Shown: positions 38,098 through 48,436 of the stretch, in pieces | Numbering within the stretch: position 1 is the stretch's first letter | How the letters are laid out: each line of letters starts with the position of its first letter | Source: Chloropicon primus | Taxonomy: Eukaryota; Chlorophyta; Chloropicophyceae; Chloropicales; Chloropicaceae | Reading direction: 5' to 3' | Assembly (NCBI GenBank): GCA_023205875.1 | Contig: CP060762.1 | Span: 62,001 to 126,000 of the forward strand | Length of the DNA: 64,000 nt | Position numbers and translations under genes: made by a program | The notes under the pieces: model-generated | What the model was told of the DNA's origin: nothing | The model's input: only the letters and a program-made list of their open reading frames with translations | Database searches by the model: none

Positions 38098-39065
38098 GGC
38101 TCCGCTCTCCTCCTAATGCTGATACTGACACACACACACACAACGCTCCACACTCGGAAAGACCTCGGTCTCCTGGTGCGAAACCCTCGAAATTCCTTCG
38201 TCGCGAGCCAGCCACAGACTGCGAGCCCCGCAAGACGGACGCCGTGAGGTCCAAGCGGTTCCCCTCCTCGGCTTTTGCCTACACCGCCACCCTCTTGGGT
38301 CCAGACTCCTGGATCCCGACGCCCCTTCCCCTCCGTCCTCACCACAGCGTCCTTTCTCTCAAGTAAGGGCTCTTTCGAAAGATAAAGAGACGATCTTTCC
38401 GATAGTCACCTTGTCCTTCCCCCTAAGCCACGTCCTCGACCCTCTCTTGCCCTCTCTTTGTCCCTCCCTCCCTCTCCCTCTCGCCCTCCGCGATGGGGCC
38501 CTGGGGAAATCAATCCATCTTCCATATTTCCTCCTAGGTTTTAGGGTTTAGGTTTTAGGGTTTAGGGGTCGGGATCCCAAGGACACACTGGAGCCTCACG
38601 AGCAGAGCAGAGAGACACCTTTGGCGCCTTGAGGGGCAGAGAGGAGGCCGCAAGTGAGTCACACAACCTTGTCGTCGACGACGGAATTCAATCCAAAGGG
38701 TTTGGCTTTGGTTTCCCTTTCTCTCTTTTGTTTTTTGGGGGGCTGGATTGGACGCGAGGAGACGTAAAGGTGTGAATAGATTCGGGAGCAAGGCGGGAAC
38801 AAACTCGATCCCTCCAGTTGCTGATGGAGTTGGTGTTGGATCGAATTGTTTTGTTTGTTGTGTCGAGTTCTGAGCTTGTGATCGGCCGCAATCATTGACC
38901 AGCAGCGAAAGATGGACCAAGGAAGGGTTTAGGCGAGAACAGGAATAGAAGATTTTGATTTTACAGTCGAGAAGAAGAGGGAGCACGGCAACACAAGGCT
39001 TTGCTTTGTAGGGGACAGGCACAGGGGGCAGAGAGCGCGTTCGCTGCAAGACCGGGCTCAGAATC
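38098..39065. other. divergent intergenic region
   Basis: Nearly 1 kb between divergent starts. Contains an inverted repeat GAAAGAT/ATCTTTC (about 38367-38389) within a TCTTTCGAAAGA context, and a telomere-type array at 38535-38570 listed separately. No gene is supported. Confidence 0.6.
38535..38570 (+). repeat. interstitial telomere-type array
   Basis: About four imperfect units of TTTTAGGG and TTTAGGG. This is the plant/green-algal telomere repeat type, in an intergenic region. Shorter related sites lie at about 6620 and 14331. Confidence 0.8.
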
Positions 39066-40190
39066 ATGGACGATATCAACCCGGGGGACTACCAGATGCT
39101 CATTCAGGAAGCTGCCAAGATGAAGAACGCTCAGCTGGAAGAGAAGCGGAAGGATTGGCTCAAGGCACCCGATTTTCTGAAGCGGACGCTGACGAACAGG
39201 GAGGACATCGTTTCTGTTCGGAAGCTGCCCACCTTCGCCGAGCGCCTGGTCTTCGTGTCCCAGCACAAGGACCAGGGCAACACCCTCTGCCAGGACGGGC
39301 AGTACGAGCCGGCGCTGTTGGAGTACGCGGAAGCTCTGAGTGTTCTGCTCTGGTTCCACCTTCCGAACGGCAAGCACAGCGAGGAGATCCCTCTTTTCCT
39401 CGGGTACGAGGCCTTCAAGAGTCCTGAATGCATGTGCCTCGCGAAAGATAGCGTCCAAGTGATTCTGCTGAACATAGCACACTGTCTTAACAAGCTCAAG
39501 AACTGGGATGCGAGCGTGTACGCCTGCACTTTCGTGCTTCAGAGGCTCGACAGGCACAGCGTCAAGGCCCTTTACAGGAGAGCAGTGGCCTACTACAGTC
39601 AAGGCACGTCGTTCTCCTTGGACCAGGCGGTGGAGGACCTCCTCAGTGCGAATTCCGTCGACCCGGAGGACAAGCAAGTGGCGAAGCTCTTGGCAAGATT
39701 TTTCAAGGAGAAGGTGAAGCAGGACAGGTAAGTCAGGGAGAAGAAGGAGCCATGTGACGAAAGCGTCATGTATGAGTTGTCTATGTTACATCGAAGTCAA
39801 AGATGAAAGCTTTCTTTTATGCGCGTGTGAGCTTGCATTTTCAAATCCCTCCACTGTTCATTCTTGTTCCTTATTTATTTAGCCAACTGACACGTTGTCG
39901 TTGACGATGGAATAAAAACGTTTCTCCTCCCCTCCAGGAAAGACAGTACAATCTGGAAGCGGAGCTTTGCCCGAATGAAGGAGCTTCCCAGAGAAGATTT
40001 TGAGGACATTGACGTCCCACAGAAACCCTCAGAAGCTGGCTCCAGCAGCAAGATTGCATCACCATTTAGCTGGCTGTTTCGGTACGCACACAGCAATCCT
40101 CTCGTCTTTGCCGTCTATCTTTTGATATTTGGGCACGCCATCTATCGCATTGTTTTGATCCTTACGAATCCTCTAGGGACGACAAACTAA
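39066..40190 (+). CDS. tail-anchored TPR co-chaperone-like protein (AIP/FKBP-TPR type)
   Basis: Model join(39066..39727,39938..40190), 304 residues; the 210-bp intron has GTAAGT and CTCCAG ends, and phase is kept (AG|G). TPR units are visible: FVSQHKDQGNTLCQDGQYEP and LLEYAEALSVLLW, then LLNIAHCLNKLKNWDASVYA and SVKALYRRAVAYYSQG. The layout resembles the TPR half of AIP and FKBP-type Hsp90 co-chaperones, but no peptidyl-prolyl isomerase domain is present. A C-terminal hydrophobic helix (PLVFAVYLLIFGHAIYRIVL) suggests a tail anchor in ER or organelle membranes. It probably helps target or hold Hsp70/Hsp90 clients at a membrane. Confidence 0.85.
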
Positions 40191-40301
40191 ACCCTATTAG
40201 TATATCAATACACCCCAGAAGAACTTCCACGGTTCAGACCTAAGCTTGGAGACAGAGGCTTGCGCCCTGTGTGCCGCAGGCTCCTTGGCGGCCCTCGGCC
40301 C

Positions 40302-43300
40302 TTAGATAGGCTGAACCTTTGCCTTCTTCTTGTTTCCTTCAATCGTTCTCATGACGAACTTGGTGAGGAAGCCTATTGGCAGGGAGGCGATTCCGATAGC
40401 GATGCTGCCGATCCACTCCTCCAAGCACAGGCTCCTCAACTCGAAGAAATCTGCAATCACGGTTTCCATGATGATGACCTGAATCACGATAGTGAAAACA
40501 AGAACACAGGCAAAGATTGGACTGTCGAAGAAACCTTCGAAGATGTTGTACTCGTTCGCAATCTTTCTCGCGTTGATCTCGTTGAACACCTGCATGAAGA
40601 TGAAAGTGTTGAACAAGAAAGAGTAAAGCTGCCTCTCCACCTTCCCGTGCTCCTTGTCGTACTCGTCCTTCTGGTGATCGAACACAGATTTCGTGACGGT
40701 GTACTCTGGCACCTTGAGGACTTCCTTGTCAGGCTCGTCTATCTTGCACGGAGACTGGATGTACTGCAGGAAGTTCGTGTTGAGCTCCAAGCACTGCTGG
40801 TTCCATTCCTCCTGGCCGGCACAGAAGTTGGTGTACTGGGTGTAGCCCGCCGTGGTCATCACATCAGACATAGGCAGCTTGCACTTGAGAGGAAGCTTGT
40901 ACTGCGGCGCAACATCGTGCATCTCCTGAAGAGCGAAAAGAATGAAGAGCAGGACAGCGAGCTGATACATTCCTTGCACCACGATGTGCACCGTCATCGT
41001 GTCACTCACGAGGGGCTCATCTCTACCGTGGGGCTTGTCCAAGAGCAAATCTTGCGTCGGCTGCTCCGTGGCAAGGGCCAAGGCCGCCATGGAGTCCATG
41101 ATCAAGTTGACCCAAAGAAGCTGAAGGACCGTGAGCGGCATACCCTTCTGGGAGATGACAGCCACGAAGGACAGCGCCAGGGCAACCAAGTTGATAGTCA
41201 CCTGGAACACCAAGAACTTACGGATGTTCCTGAAGATACTTCTGCCCCACAAGACGCTCTTGACAATGGAGCTGAAGTTGTCATCAAGGATGACGATGTC
41301 ACTGGCCTCCTTGGCCACCTCAGTTCCGGTCTTACCCATACTCAATCCAACGTTACTCTCTTTCAGCGCAGGGGCGTCGTTCGTTCCGTCGCCGGTCACA
41401 GCAACGACCTCGCCCTGCTTCTTGAGCAGCCTGACCAAAATGAGCTTGTCGCTCGGGCTCGACCTGGCCAGCACCTGAAGTTTTGGAAGCATGGGGATCA
41501 GCTCCTCCTCAGACATTGCCCTGAAGTCTTGCCCCTCGAGGCAGATTCCATCTCCGAAGAAAATTCCACACTCCTCTCCAATGTGCTTTGCGGTCTTGAG
41601 GTTATCTCCCGTGACCATGCGGACGGTGATGCCCGCGGCCTTGCACTTGGCCACGGCATCGGCAGTCTCCCTCCTCAGAGGGTCCTTGATGCCAACGATT
41701 CCGGCCAGAATGAGGTCTCTCTCCACAAGCTCGAGGTCCTCGGACTCGTTCACGTTCCTGTAACACAAGCACAGGGTCCTGAGGCCGTTGGACGCCAGTC
41801 CATCGATGAGGTCCTCGAACTTCTTTCTCTGCTCGTCATCCAGCGGCAGAATCTCGTTGTTCGCGCCAAGAATGCTCACACTCTTCCTCAAAAGAATTTC
41901 TGCCGCGCCCTTGGAGTACAAGACCAACTTCCCTGAAGCCTTCTTGATAACGACACTGCTCATCTTTCTCTCACTCGTGAACTGGAAGAGCTTGGCCACA
42001 TCTGCAGTCTTCCTGATGGGCTTGTACTCTGTGCCCCAGTTTCTGAGCATCATCAGCAAAGCACACTCAGTCCTGTTGCCAATGAACTGGATCGTCTCCT
42101 GGTCCTCCTTGAGAAGAAGATGGGCCTTCGAGTTGATGGAGATTCCATCGGCCAAGATGTCCTTCAGCATCGGATCAATCGTGTCGCCCTTTGGCACCTC
42201 CTCGTGCAAAACTCCGGCAAGCCAGCATTTGATCACAGTCATCCTGTTTTCGGTCAAGGTACCCGTCTTGTCACTGCAGATCGCGGTGGCACCTCCCATC
42301 GTCTCGCATGCTTCAAGCACTCTCACAAAATTGTTGTCCTTCATCATTTTCATCATCGAATAGGCCAAGGAGATGGTCACAGCAAGGGGCAAACCTTCTG
42401 GGACCGCGACCACGATAATTGTGATGGCGAAAATGAAGAACTCGAGAATGTGATTGATATCACTGATTCCAAAGCCGGAGTTCTTCGAGAAGTGGGACGC
42501 AACCAAAACAATGAAGCAAGCGGCCGCAACGACGGTACCAATTTTGCCGATCAAGATCGCGAGCTCCCCGAGCTTCTCCTGCAAGGGCGTCTCCTCGTTC
42601 TCGCCGACGATCATCGCCATTGTCTTTCCCCACTCCGAGCGCTCTCCAACAGCCGTGACCAGGAACTTCCCAGACCCCTCGCTGACTTGGGTGCCCGTCC
42701 ACACGAAAGGCTCCTTCACGCGGTCCTTCATCATGGGCTCGCTCTCGCCAGTAAGACTCGATTCATCGATGATGAGGTCGTTGCCGAGCACCAGAAGTCC
42801 ATCCGCTACAAGCTTGTCGCCCGTGTCCACAAGCATAATGTCTCCCACCACGATCTGGTAGCTCGGGACCGTCATCTCCTTTCCGGACCTCAAGACAGTC
42901 ACGTCAATCGCATCGCGCTGCTGATTGATGTTCCTGAACTGCTTTTCCTTTTGGTAGTTGTTAACAGCACCAACCATACTAACACAGACCACTGCAACCC
43001 AGATAGCAATTCCATCTACGTACGCCCCTTCATGCCTCTGCTCTTCGACGGCCACACCCAACACTGTGGAGATCAGCGCAGCGAACATGAGCAACTGCAG
43101 CACTTGGTCCTCGAACTGCTCCGTGATCAAGGACCACAGCGACTTTGGTGGTTTCTCTTTATATATATTGGAACCAAACATGTTCTGTCTTGCCCTTGTG
43201 TTCACCATGTCGTGGGGGATTCCGGCCTCGCCGCTCACGCAGAGCTTCTCCAGCATTGCGTCAATGCCTCCAAGCTCCTTCAACACTTCCTTTTGACCAC

Positions 43301-43517
43301 GATTCTCGTTCAGTCTCTCGATCTCGTCCGGGTTTGTCGAGAACCCTATTTCCACGTTCCCGAGTCCGAAAGAGGACAGACGGCGTTTCACGACCGCCCC
43401 CAGCTCCTTAATCTGGAGTCCCCCTGGCATGGAGGTCTTTCTGGTTTTCCGGCTCAGGCTTCGTCCCACCCCGCCGACGTCCACCTCCTTGCCATCTTTG
43501 GGCTTCTCCTGGCCCAT
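40302..43517 (-). CDS. plasma-membrane-type Ca2+-ATPase (P2B/PMCA)
   Basis: This 1,071-residue pump moves Ca2+ out of the cytosol. The frame carries all P2-ATPase motifs: TGESEP, the PEGLPLAV transmembrane Ca2+ site, phosphorylation site CSDKTGTLTENRMTV, TGDNLKTAKHIGEECGI, and GDGTNDAPALKESNVG. NLVALALSFVAVI and the TEQPTQDLLLDKPHGRDEPL region match PMCAs. The N-terminus is short and basic (LSRKTRKTSM, VVKRRLSSFG), which could be a regulatory site as in plant ACA pumps. The C-terminus ends soon after the last helix (EGNKKKAKVQPI), so no long animal-type calmodulin tail exists. ATG 43517 is the first in frame; upstream codons are open but lack ATG. Confidence 0.94.
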   Translation of the reverse strand: MGQEKPKDGKEVDVGGVGRSLSRKTRKTSMPGGLQIKELGAVVKRRLSSFGLGNVEIGFSTNPDEIERLNENRGQKEVLKELGGIDAMLEKLCVSGEAGIPHDMVNTRARQNMFGSNIYKEKPPKSLWSLITEQFEDQVLQLLMFAALISTVLGVAVEEQRHEGAYVDGIAIWVAVVCVSMVGAVNNYQKEKQFRNINQQRDAIDVTVLRSGKEMTVPSYQIVVGDIMLVDTGDKLVADGLLVLGNDLIIDESSLTGESEPMMKDRVKEPFVWTGTQVSEGSGKFLVTAVGERSEWGKTMAMIVGENEETPLQEKLGELAILIGKIGTVVAAACFIVLVASHFSKNSGFGISDINHILEFFIFAITIIVVAVPEGLPLAVTISLAYSMMKMMKDNNFVRVLEACETMGGATAICSDKTGTLTENRMTVIKCWLAGVLHEEVPKGDTIDPMLKDILADGISINSKAHLLLKEDQETIQFIGNRTECALLMMLRNWGTEYKPIRKTADVAKLFQFTSERKMSSVVIKKASGKLVLYSKGAAEILLRKSVSILGANNEILPLDDEQRKKFEDLIDGLASNGLRTLCLCYRNVNESEDLELVERDLILAGIVGIKDPLRRETADAVAKCKAAGITVRMVTGDNLKTAKHIGEECGIFFGDGICLEGQDFRAMSEEELIPMLPKLQVLARSSPSDKLILVRLLKKQGEVVAVTGDGTNDAPALKESNVGLSMGKTGTEVAKEASDIVILDDNFSSIVKSVLWGRSIFRNIRKFLVFQVTINLVALALSFVAVISQKGMPLTVLQLLWVNLIMDSMAALALATEQPTQDLLLDKPHGRDEPLVSDTMTVHIVVQGMYQLAVLLFILFALQEMHDVAPQYKLPLKCKLPMSDVMTTAGYTQYTNFCAGQEEWNQQCLELNTNFLQYIQSPCKIDEPDKEVLKVPEYTVTKSVFDHQKDEYDKEHGKVERQLYSFLFNTFIFMQVFNEINARKIANEYNIFEGFFDSPIFACVLVFTIVIQVIIMETVIADFFELRSLCLEEWIGSIAIGIASLPIGFLTKFVMRTIEGNKKKAKVQPI

Positions 43518-44794
43518 CTTGGCCTTCTCCTTCAGACGCACGAGTGACAAAGCAGAAAGGGAAAAAGAACGCTCGGTCAGCTTTCTTGCTTCACTTGTGT
43601 TGGAACAAGAGCCCAAGAGCTCTTTGTCAACCAACCCCAAAAGACTCTCCTCCTCCACTAAAAGACTTAAGAACTTACCGCTCCATTGTTCTCCATTGTT
43701 GTCGCCTTTCTGTTTTTGTACAACCTCTGCCTTGTTTCTGGATTCACCCAGTGGTACTACTTCTCCTCTCTACTCGTATTGCTGCAACGCTCAGCAGCGT
43801 CCAGCGCAACACGACAAACAAAAACGGGGACTCGTTTACTGTCTACCGTGTTAATGTTTGACTAACTCCGAGCATTTTCCTACCAACTACCACTGTACAA
43901 AAGTAATGTTCGTGCAACAGAACAGCCTTGGCTCCGGGTTATGCTTCCCGCTCCTCCTTTCAATTGCCTCTCTCCTCGTTTGGCTCTTCCAATAACTTGT
44001 GCACAAGAGGATCCAATCGAATGGTGTTTAGGGGTTTGAATTGCTGTCGACCAGAAAACACCGAAAGGGTTAGGATACGACGCCTTGTTTCATTTGTTGC
44101 GTGTCCCGTGTTGAGCTAACAGTGCTTCTAGCCTCCTTGTTGTGTTTGGTGTTTTGTCCCAAGTCCTGTGCGCACTCTTGGCTCGGTGTCCAAGTCACTT
44201 GGTCCTTGTCTTCCCCTCCGCCGGTAGTACGAGTACGACCGCTGCCCAACGCGACCTCAAGGCTCCTCCGCTTTCTCTTAAAAAGTAGAGAGATGCAAGG
44301 GAAGAGAGGTGAGACCACCACAAGGAAGAAGAAGAGTACAGGACACTGGAGGAGGAGGAACGCAGGACACAGGAGACAATGAGAGAGAGACAAGAGAGAG
44401 ACAAGAGAGAGACAAGAGAGAAGAGGCACACCACACCACACCACACCCACACAGAGAGAGAGAGAGAGGAGAGGAGAGAACCCAAGAGGACTCGAGAAGA
44501 GAATCTAAAGAGGCGTAAACCACGAGCACGAGCAAACGTTTTGCAATGTTCTGTTCTTCTTCTTCTTCTTCGTTGTTGTTCATGAAACAAACGGGCGGAC
44601 ACAAAGAGAGAGAGCTGTTAAGAAAGAATAAGGCAATGGGAAAGATTCCAAAACCAGCAGAGAGCGAAAGGACCACCGGAGAGGAGAAAACACCTTGGTT
44701 TGAACATTCTAATCAATTCCAAGGCGAGGGTTGGGGTTGACCCTTGCAAGGACGAGAACACTGCGTAGATTCTCCTTTCTAGGCCGAAAAGGGT
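43518..44794. other. long upstream/intergenic region, AT-richer
   Basis: About 1.3 kb with no supported gene. Features: polypurine stretches (about 44320-44430), a CACAC/CCACA repeat (about 44428-44448), an AG array (about 44453-44475) and a TTC array (about 44555-44572). Short coding-like fragments were not convincing. Confidence 0.5.
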
Positions 44795-44997
44795 CAAGAT
44801 GAACTTTTAGCCAACTTCTTCGTGCGAACTTCTTGAAGTGTGTTCTCTTCGGTGTACTGGGCCCCGAACTTTTCCACTACAGAAAAGTTTTTTTTTTTTT
44901 TAACGCCCGCTGAAAGCGCCTTGCCTTCGTTGTCCTCGTCGGCCCCTCTTCCTTCCGCTGCTGGATGACGCTCCATCCTCCTTTGCTTTTTCATCAC
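44795..44997 (-). CDS. candidate small basic protein, unknown
   Basis: A 67-codon frame from ATG 44997 to TGA, 53 bp downstream of the SUZ12 stop on the same strand. The product is charged (MMKKQRRMERHPAAEGRG, then KNFSVVEKFGAQYTEENTL and VRTKKLAKSSS). A run of 12 A splits it and codes for Lys, so a slip there would change frame. It could also be SUZ12 3' untranslated sequence. No family recognised. Confidence 0.25.
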
Positions 44998-45050
44998 CGT
45001 GGGTATTCTCCTTTGTGATCAATGACACAAGCTTCTTTTCAATTACAAAT

Positions 45051-47153
45051 CTAAAACACAGACTCAATCAACTGCCTGGCCTCCTCCCTTGTGAGGACCC
45101 CGTGGTCCCACAGCACCAGGACGTGTTGCTTGAAGCAATCTCTCGACCCCCCGTCCCCTCCCTGGAGCTGCTCCAGAAACTTGGAGGCAAGGTGGAAGAC
45201 CTCCTTGTCGTGGACGGGCTGGCACTTCTTCTCCTGCTGGAGGATGAATCTGTTCCACTCCAACATGAAGTCCGATTCGGAGTGGGTGAACTTTGACCTG
45301 AGGCGACCCAGGCTGGAAATCACGACATCCAAGTAATTGGTGTCCCCCTCGTCGTCGCTGTCCGCGCCAGCCTCGATCTCCTCCCGGGTCATTACCTGGC
45401 CCGTTCTCGAGTGGTAAAAGACCCGGGCCTCCTTCGCCTTTTGAATCTTTTCAACGACTTTGGCCCCGCCTGAGCGCGCCCTCTTCTTCTTGTAGCCCCT
45501 CTTGACGCCCGCCAGGACATCGCGAATGGCGTACTCGCTTCTCACGGCCGCGATCAACGAGTCCTCGTACCTCCGCCTCTGGGCCTTGGTGGCAAAATAG
45601 CCGAAGCTCTTGTTGAAGTTCTGAATGAAGTCGCTCGATTGCTTCGTGAAAAAGGTGTCCTCGTGAAAAACATCGAGCGTGGGGGGGCGCACTTCGATGG
45701 TGTAGCACACCTGCTTGTGCTCCACCTTCGTGTCGATCAACTCCCACGTGAAGAGGCTGTGAACCATCTGCAAGTGCTTCAAGAGGCAGAAAACGGACGA
45801 GAGCGTGAAGTGCGAGTCGCAGGTGTACCCGGAGACGACTTCTGTGCCGAGATCTTCGTGGTCGTTGTGAAGCTCCAAGCACAACGGGCAGGTGAACTCG
45901 GTATACTTCTCGCTCTTCAACCACTTGATCCTCCTGGTCCTCCCGTCATTGACCCCGCTGAAATAGTTGTACCTCAGGCCCACCCTCATGGTGGGCGCCG
46001 GGTACCCCTTCAAGGCCCCCATCCACTTGCTCACCCGCCCTGCCCCCTCGTCCTTCGGCACCTCCTTCAGGGACAGGATGGAATGAATCGCAAAAGGGAT
46101 GCTGCTGCCCGTGCTCCCTTGCCCCGAGTACTTGTTTGAAGGGTACACCGTCAAGTTCAGGGGCTCGGATGACGACGGCTCCCCGTCGGAGCACAGAACA
46201 ACCCGCCTCAGCTTCAAGACGTCTTGCCCTATGTCCGCGAGCTCCGTGAAAGGGTCGAATGAGAACTCCCCCGTCGCCTCATCCTTGGTGAGTTCCGGCA
46301 GCGGCCTTGCCTCGAAAATGATCTCAGAGCCGTCAGGGATGACGGAAAAGATTTTCCCCCTCCTGACACGGTCGGTGAGGTGCCTCGCCCCGACGGGGGC
46401 CTCGCTTCCCTCGCCGCCGTCGCTGTGGCTGTGGCGCGCGTCCCCCCTCCTAGGAGCCATCACCGAACTCAAGTCCATGTGATCGTCCCACACAAAGTAC
46501 ATCAAGCCGATCCCCCCGTCCCCCCTCGCGCTGGCGGAGGTGTTCGGGGAGGAAGGGCCCTGGGACGTGCTCTGGGACCTCAACCTCCCGTCGCCGTAGA
46601 TGGGAAACTCCAAATCGATCTCAGCGTATTTGCCGTGCGAGCAATTCACGGCGCCGACCGAGATGGGCTCGATAAAGGCCTCTTGCGCGTCATAAATCCC
46701 CACGATGCAAAACACGGTCACGTCTCGCCTACCGCCCCTGGTCACCCAAACGCCCTCGCCCCTGTCGAGCGTCACCTTCAGCTTCACGTTCAAGCTGACC
46801 ATGGCGTGGGAGCACGGGTCGGCCGCCGCGTCCTCGGCTCGAGCGCTCTCCGCTTGTTCCATCCACACCTTCTTGTCCGCCCTGCAGTAGGACAGGTTCC
46901 GCCGCAGGAACAGCTTGCAGGAGGACGCCGTCCCTCTGCTCTCGCCCCTCTCCCGCAAGCTCTGCTTCTCGAAAAGCTGAGAGTACAGCAGGGAAGGTCG
47001 CTTGTACTCCTCGCCGAGCGGGTCGTTGTCGGAGGTCCCGCCCCCCTCGGTGCTGGCTTGCGGGTTCTCCCTCCCGGACTCCCGCGAGTTGCTCTCCACG
47101 GCCTCGTCGGACCCCGTCCACATTTCCTCCGCATAGTTCATCCCCGTCGACAT
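45051..47153 (-). CDS. Polycomb PRC2 subunit SUZ12 (VEFS-box protein)
   Basis: This 700-residue protein is a SUZ12/EMF2-type subunit of PRC2, which methylates histone H3 at Lys27. The C2H2 zinc finger is CPLCLELHNDHED with HLQMVH (about 420-475). The VEFS box follows near the C-terminus: EARVFYHSRTGQVMT and REEIEAGADSDDEGDTNYLD, then FMLEWNRFILQQ and LVLWDHGVLTREEARQLIE. The N-terminal 150 residues include a WxxE-like segment and polar linkers typical of the neck-binding part. ATG 47153 (MSTGMNYAEEM) is the first in frame. PRC2 also needs E(z), ESC and p55, which are not in this window. Confidence 0.93.
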   Translation of the reverse strand: MSTGMNYAEEMWTGSDEAVESNSRESGRENPQASTEGGGTSDNDPLGEEYKRPSLLYSQLFEKQSLRERGESRGTASSCKLFLRRNLSYCRADKKVWMEQAESARAEDAAADPCSHAMVSLNVKLKVTLDRGEGVWVTRGGRRDVTVFCIVGIYDAQEAFIEPISVGAVNCSHGKYAEIDLEFPIYGDGRLRSQSTSQGPSSPNTSASARGDGGIGLMYFVWDDHMDLSSVMAPRRGDARHSHSDGGEGSEAPVGARHLTDRVRRGKIFSVIPDGSEIIFEARPLPELTKDEATGEFSFDPFTELADIGQDVLKLRRVVLCSDGEPSSSEPLNLTVYPSNKYSGQGSTGSSIPFAIHSILSLKEVPKDEGAGRVSKWMGALKGYPAPTMRVGLRYNYFSGVNDGRTRRIKWLKSEKYTEFTCPLCLELHNDHEDLGTEVVSGYTCDSHFTLSSVFCLLKHLQMVHSLFTWELIDTKVEHKQVCYTIEVRPPTLDVFHEDTFFTKQSSDFIQNFNKSFGYFATKAQRRRYEDSLIAAVRSEYAIRDVLAGVKRGYKKKRARSGGAKVVEKIQKAKEARVFYHSRTGQVMTREEIEAGADSDDEGDTNYLDVVISSLGRLRSKFTHSESDFMLEWNRFILQQEKKCQPVHDKEVFHLASKFLEQLQGGDGGSRDCFKQHVLVLWDHGVLTREEARQLIESVF

Positions 47154-47411
47154 ATCGCTCGCTCGCTCTCAAAGATGATTGATTATTGGAGCCCAAACAT
47201 CCAAACAACCAACCGAACTTTGGGCGAAACGGAAAGACCGAAGACGAGCCGACCAAGTTCACGCGCAAGCAAGCGGGCAGACGAGGGATCGAGCGCGACG
47301 ATGAGGACCGAAAAACGCCCTTCAGTCCAAAGCTCACCCCCCTTCCGACCGACCGGAACCCGACGGGAAGGGAAACCCCCACCCACCCACCCACTGCTGC
47401 GCTGCTGCACA

Positions 47412-47454
<43 letters not shown>

Positions 47455-48435
47455 GTCCCTCGTCCCAAAACACACAACACGTTCCAACGCCAAACCCTTC
47501 GACCGACCCGTCGATCTAACCCTCTCGAGACGCTCTCTCCCGTGGCGTGGCGCACCTCTCCGTCACCATCACCGTCCCGCCCCTCGCGATCGATCAAGGC
47601 TCCCCTCCCCACGGATCCTCGAGATTCGATCGATCGTCATTTCGCGAGAGAGGTGATCGCGTTCTTTTTTTGCGCGCGCGCCGCCGGGGAGCCGATCAGT
47701 TTTTGCGATCGATCGTGGCGCACACCCGCGATCGATCGCGCTCCACGGCGGGCGACGAAGGCCGAGCTTGTGGTCGTCGTCGTCGTGGTCGTCGTCCTCC
47801 GCTTGGGGCGGCGTTCCTATCGCGTTCGTTTTCTTTCTTTTCTTTCCTTTCTTTCTTTCTTTTTCGGAAGAGGGAAAGAGGGAACGGTCATAACGCCGCC
47901 GTGCCACAAGTTCTCCCAAGGTCTGGGCGCCACGGCTGCGACGGCGTGACGGAGTCCTCCGCCTTGTCGCCGCCTCCGTGTCCTCGTCGCGTTTCTCGTC
48001 TCGCCTGTCTTCTGGTACGAGGTAGGTTGCTCACTCACTGAGACGCTTTGCGTGTGCGCGCGTGTTTTCTTGCTTGGGAAGGAAGTAGGTCAGGCGCCGC
48101 CAAGGAGGAGATGAATACAAACGTGTCGCCCCAAACTGAAACAAAGCTGTGGATAGACACAACCATTTACCCACCTTTCTGATCCTTGCGCGCCTGACTG
48201 AACCCAGAGGGAACACGAGTGCTCGCCGCGCCCTCGCTTTGCTTGCTTGCTTGCTCGGTCGGTCACGCACGACTGGTTATTCTTGGAAAGAGGCCGTGGT
48301 GACGATTACGAACTAACCCCAGCTCGCTTTGAGTTCAACGAACGTTGAAGAGAAACTGTTCCTCACTAAGCTTCACAACCTTTAGAGAACTCTGAACGGC
48401 AAACCAACTTTCCAAGAGCAAAATAACCTTTCTCA
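47154..48435. other. SUZ12 upstream region, GATCGATC-rich
   Basis: Contains a CT array (about 47416-47452), several CGATCGATCG sites (about 47587, 47627, 47704, 47729), a GTC/GTG run (about 47771-47795) and a TTTCTTTC run (about 47828-47865). Beyond 48000, GC falls and exon-like pieces begin (for example after CCCCAG at 48321), which may belong to the next candidate gene. Confidence 0.5.
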
Positions 48436-48436
48436 G

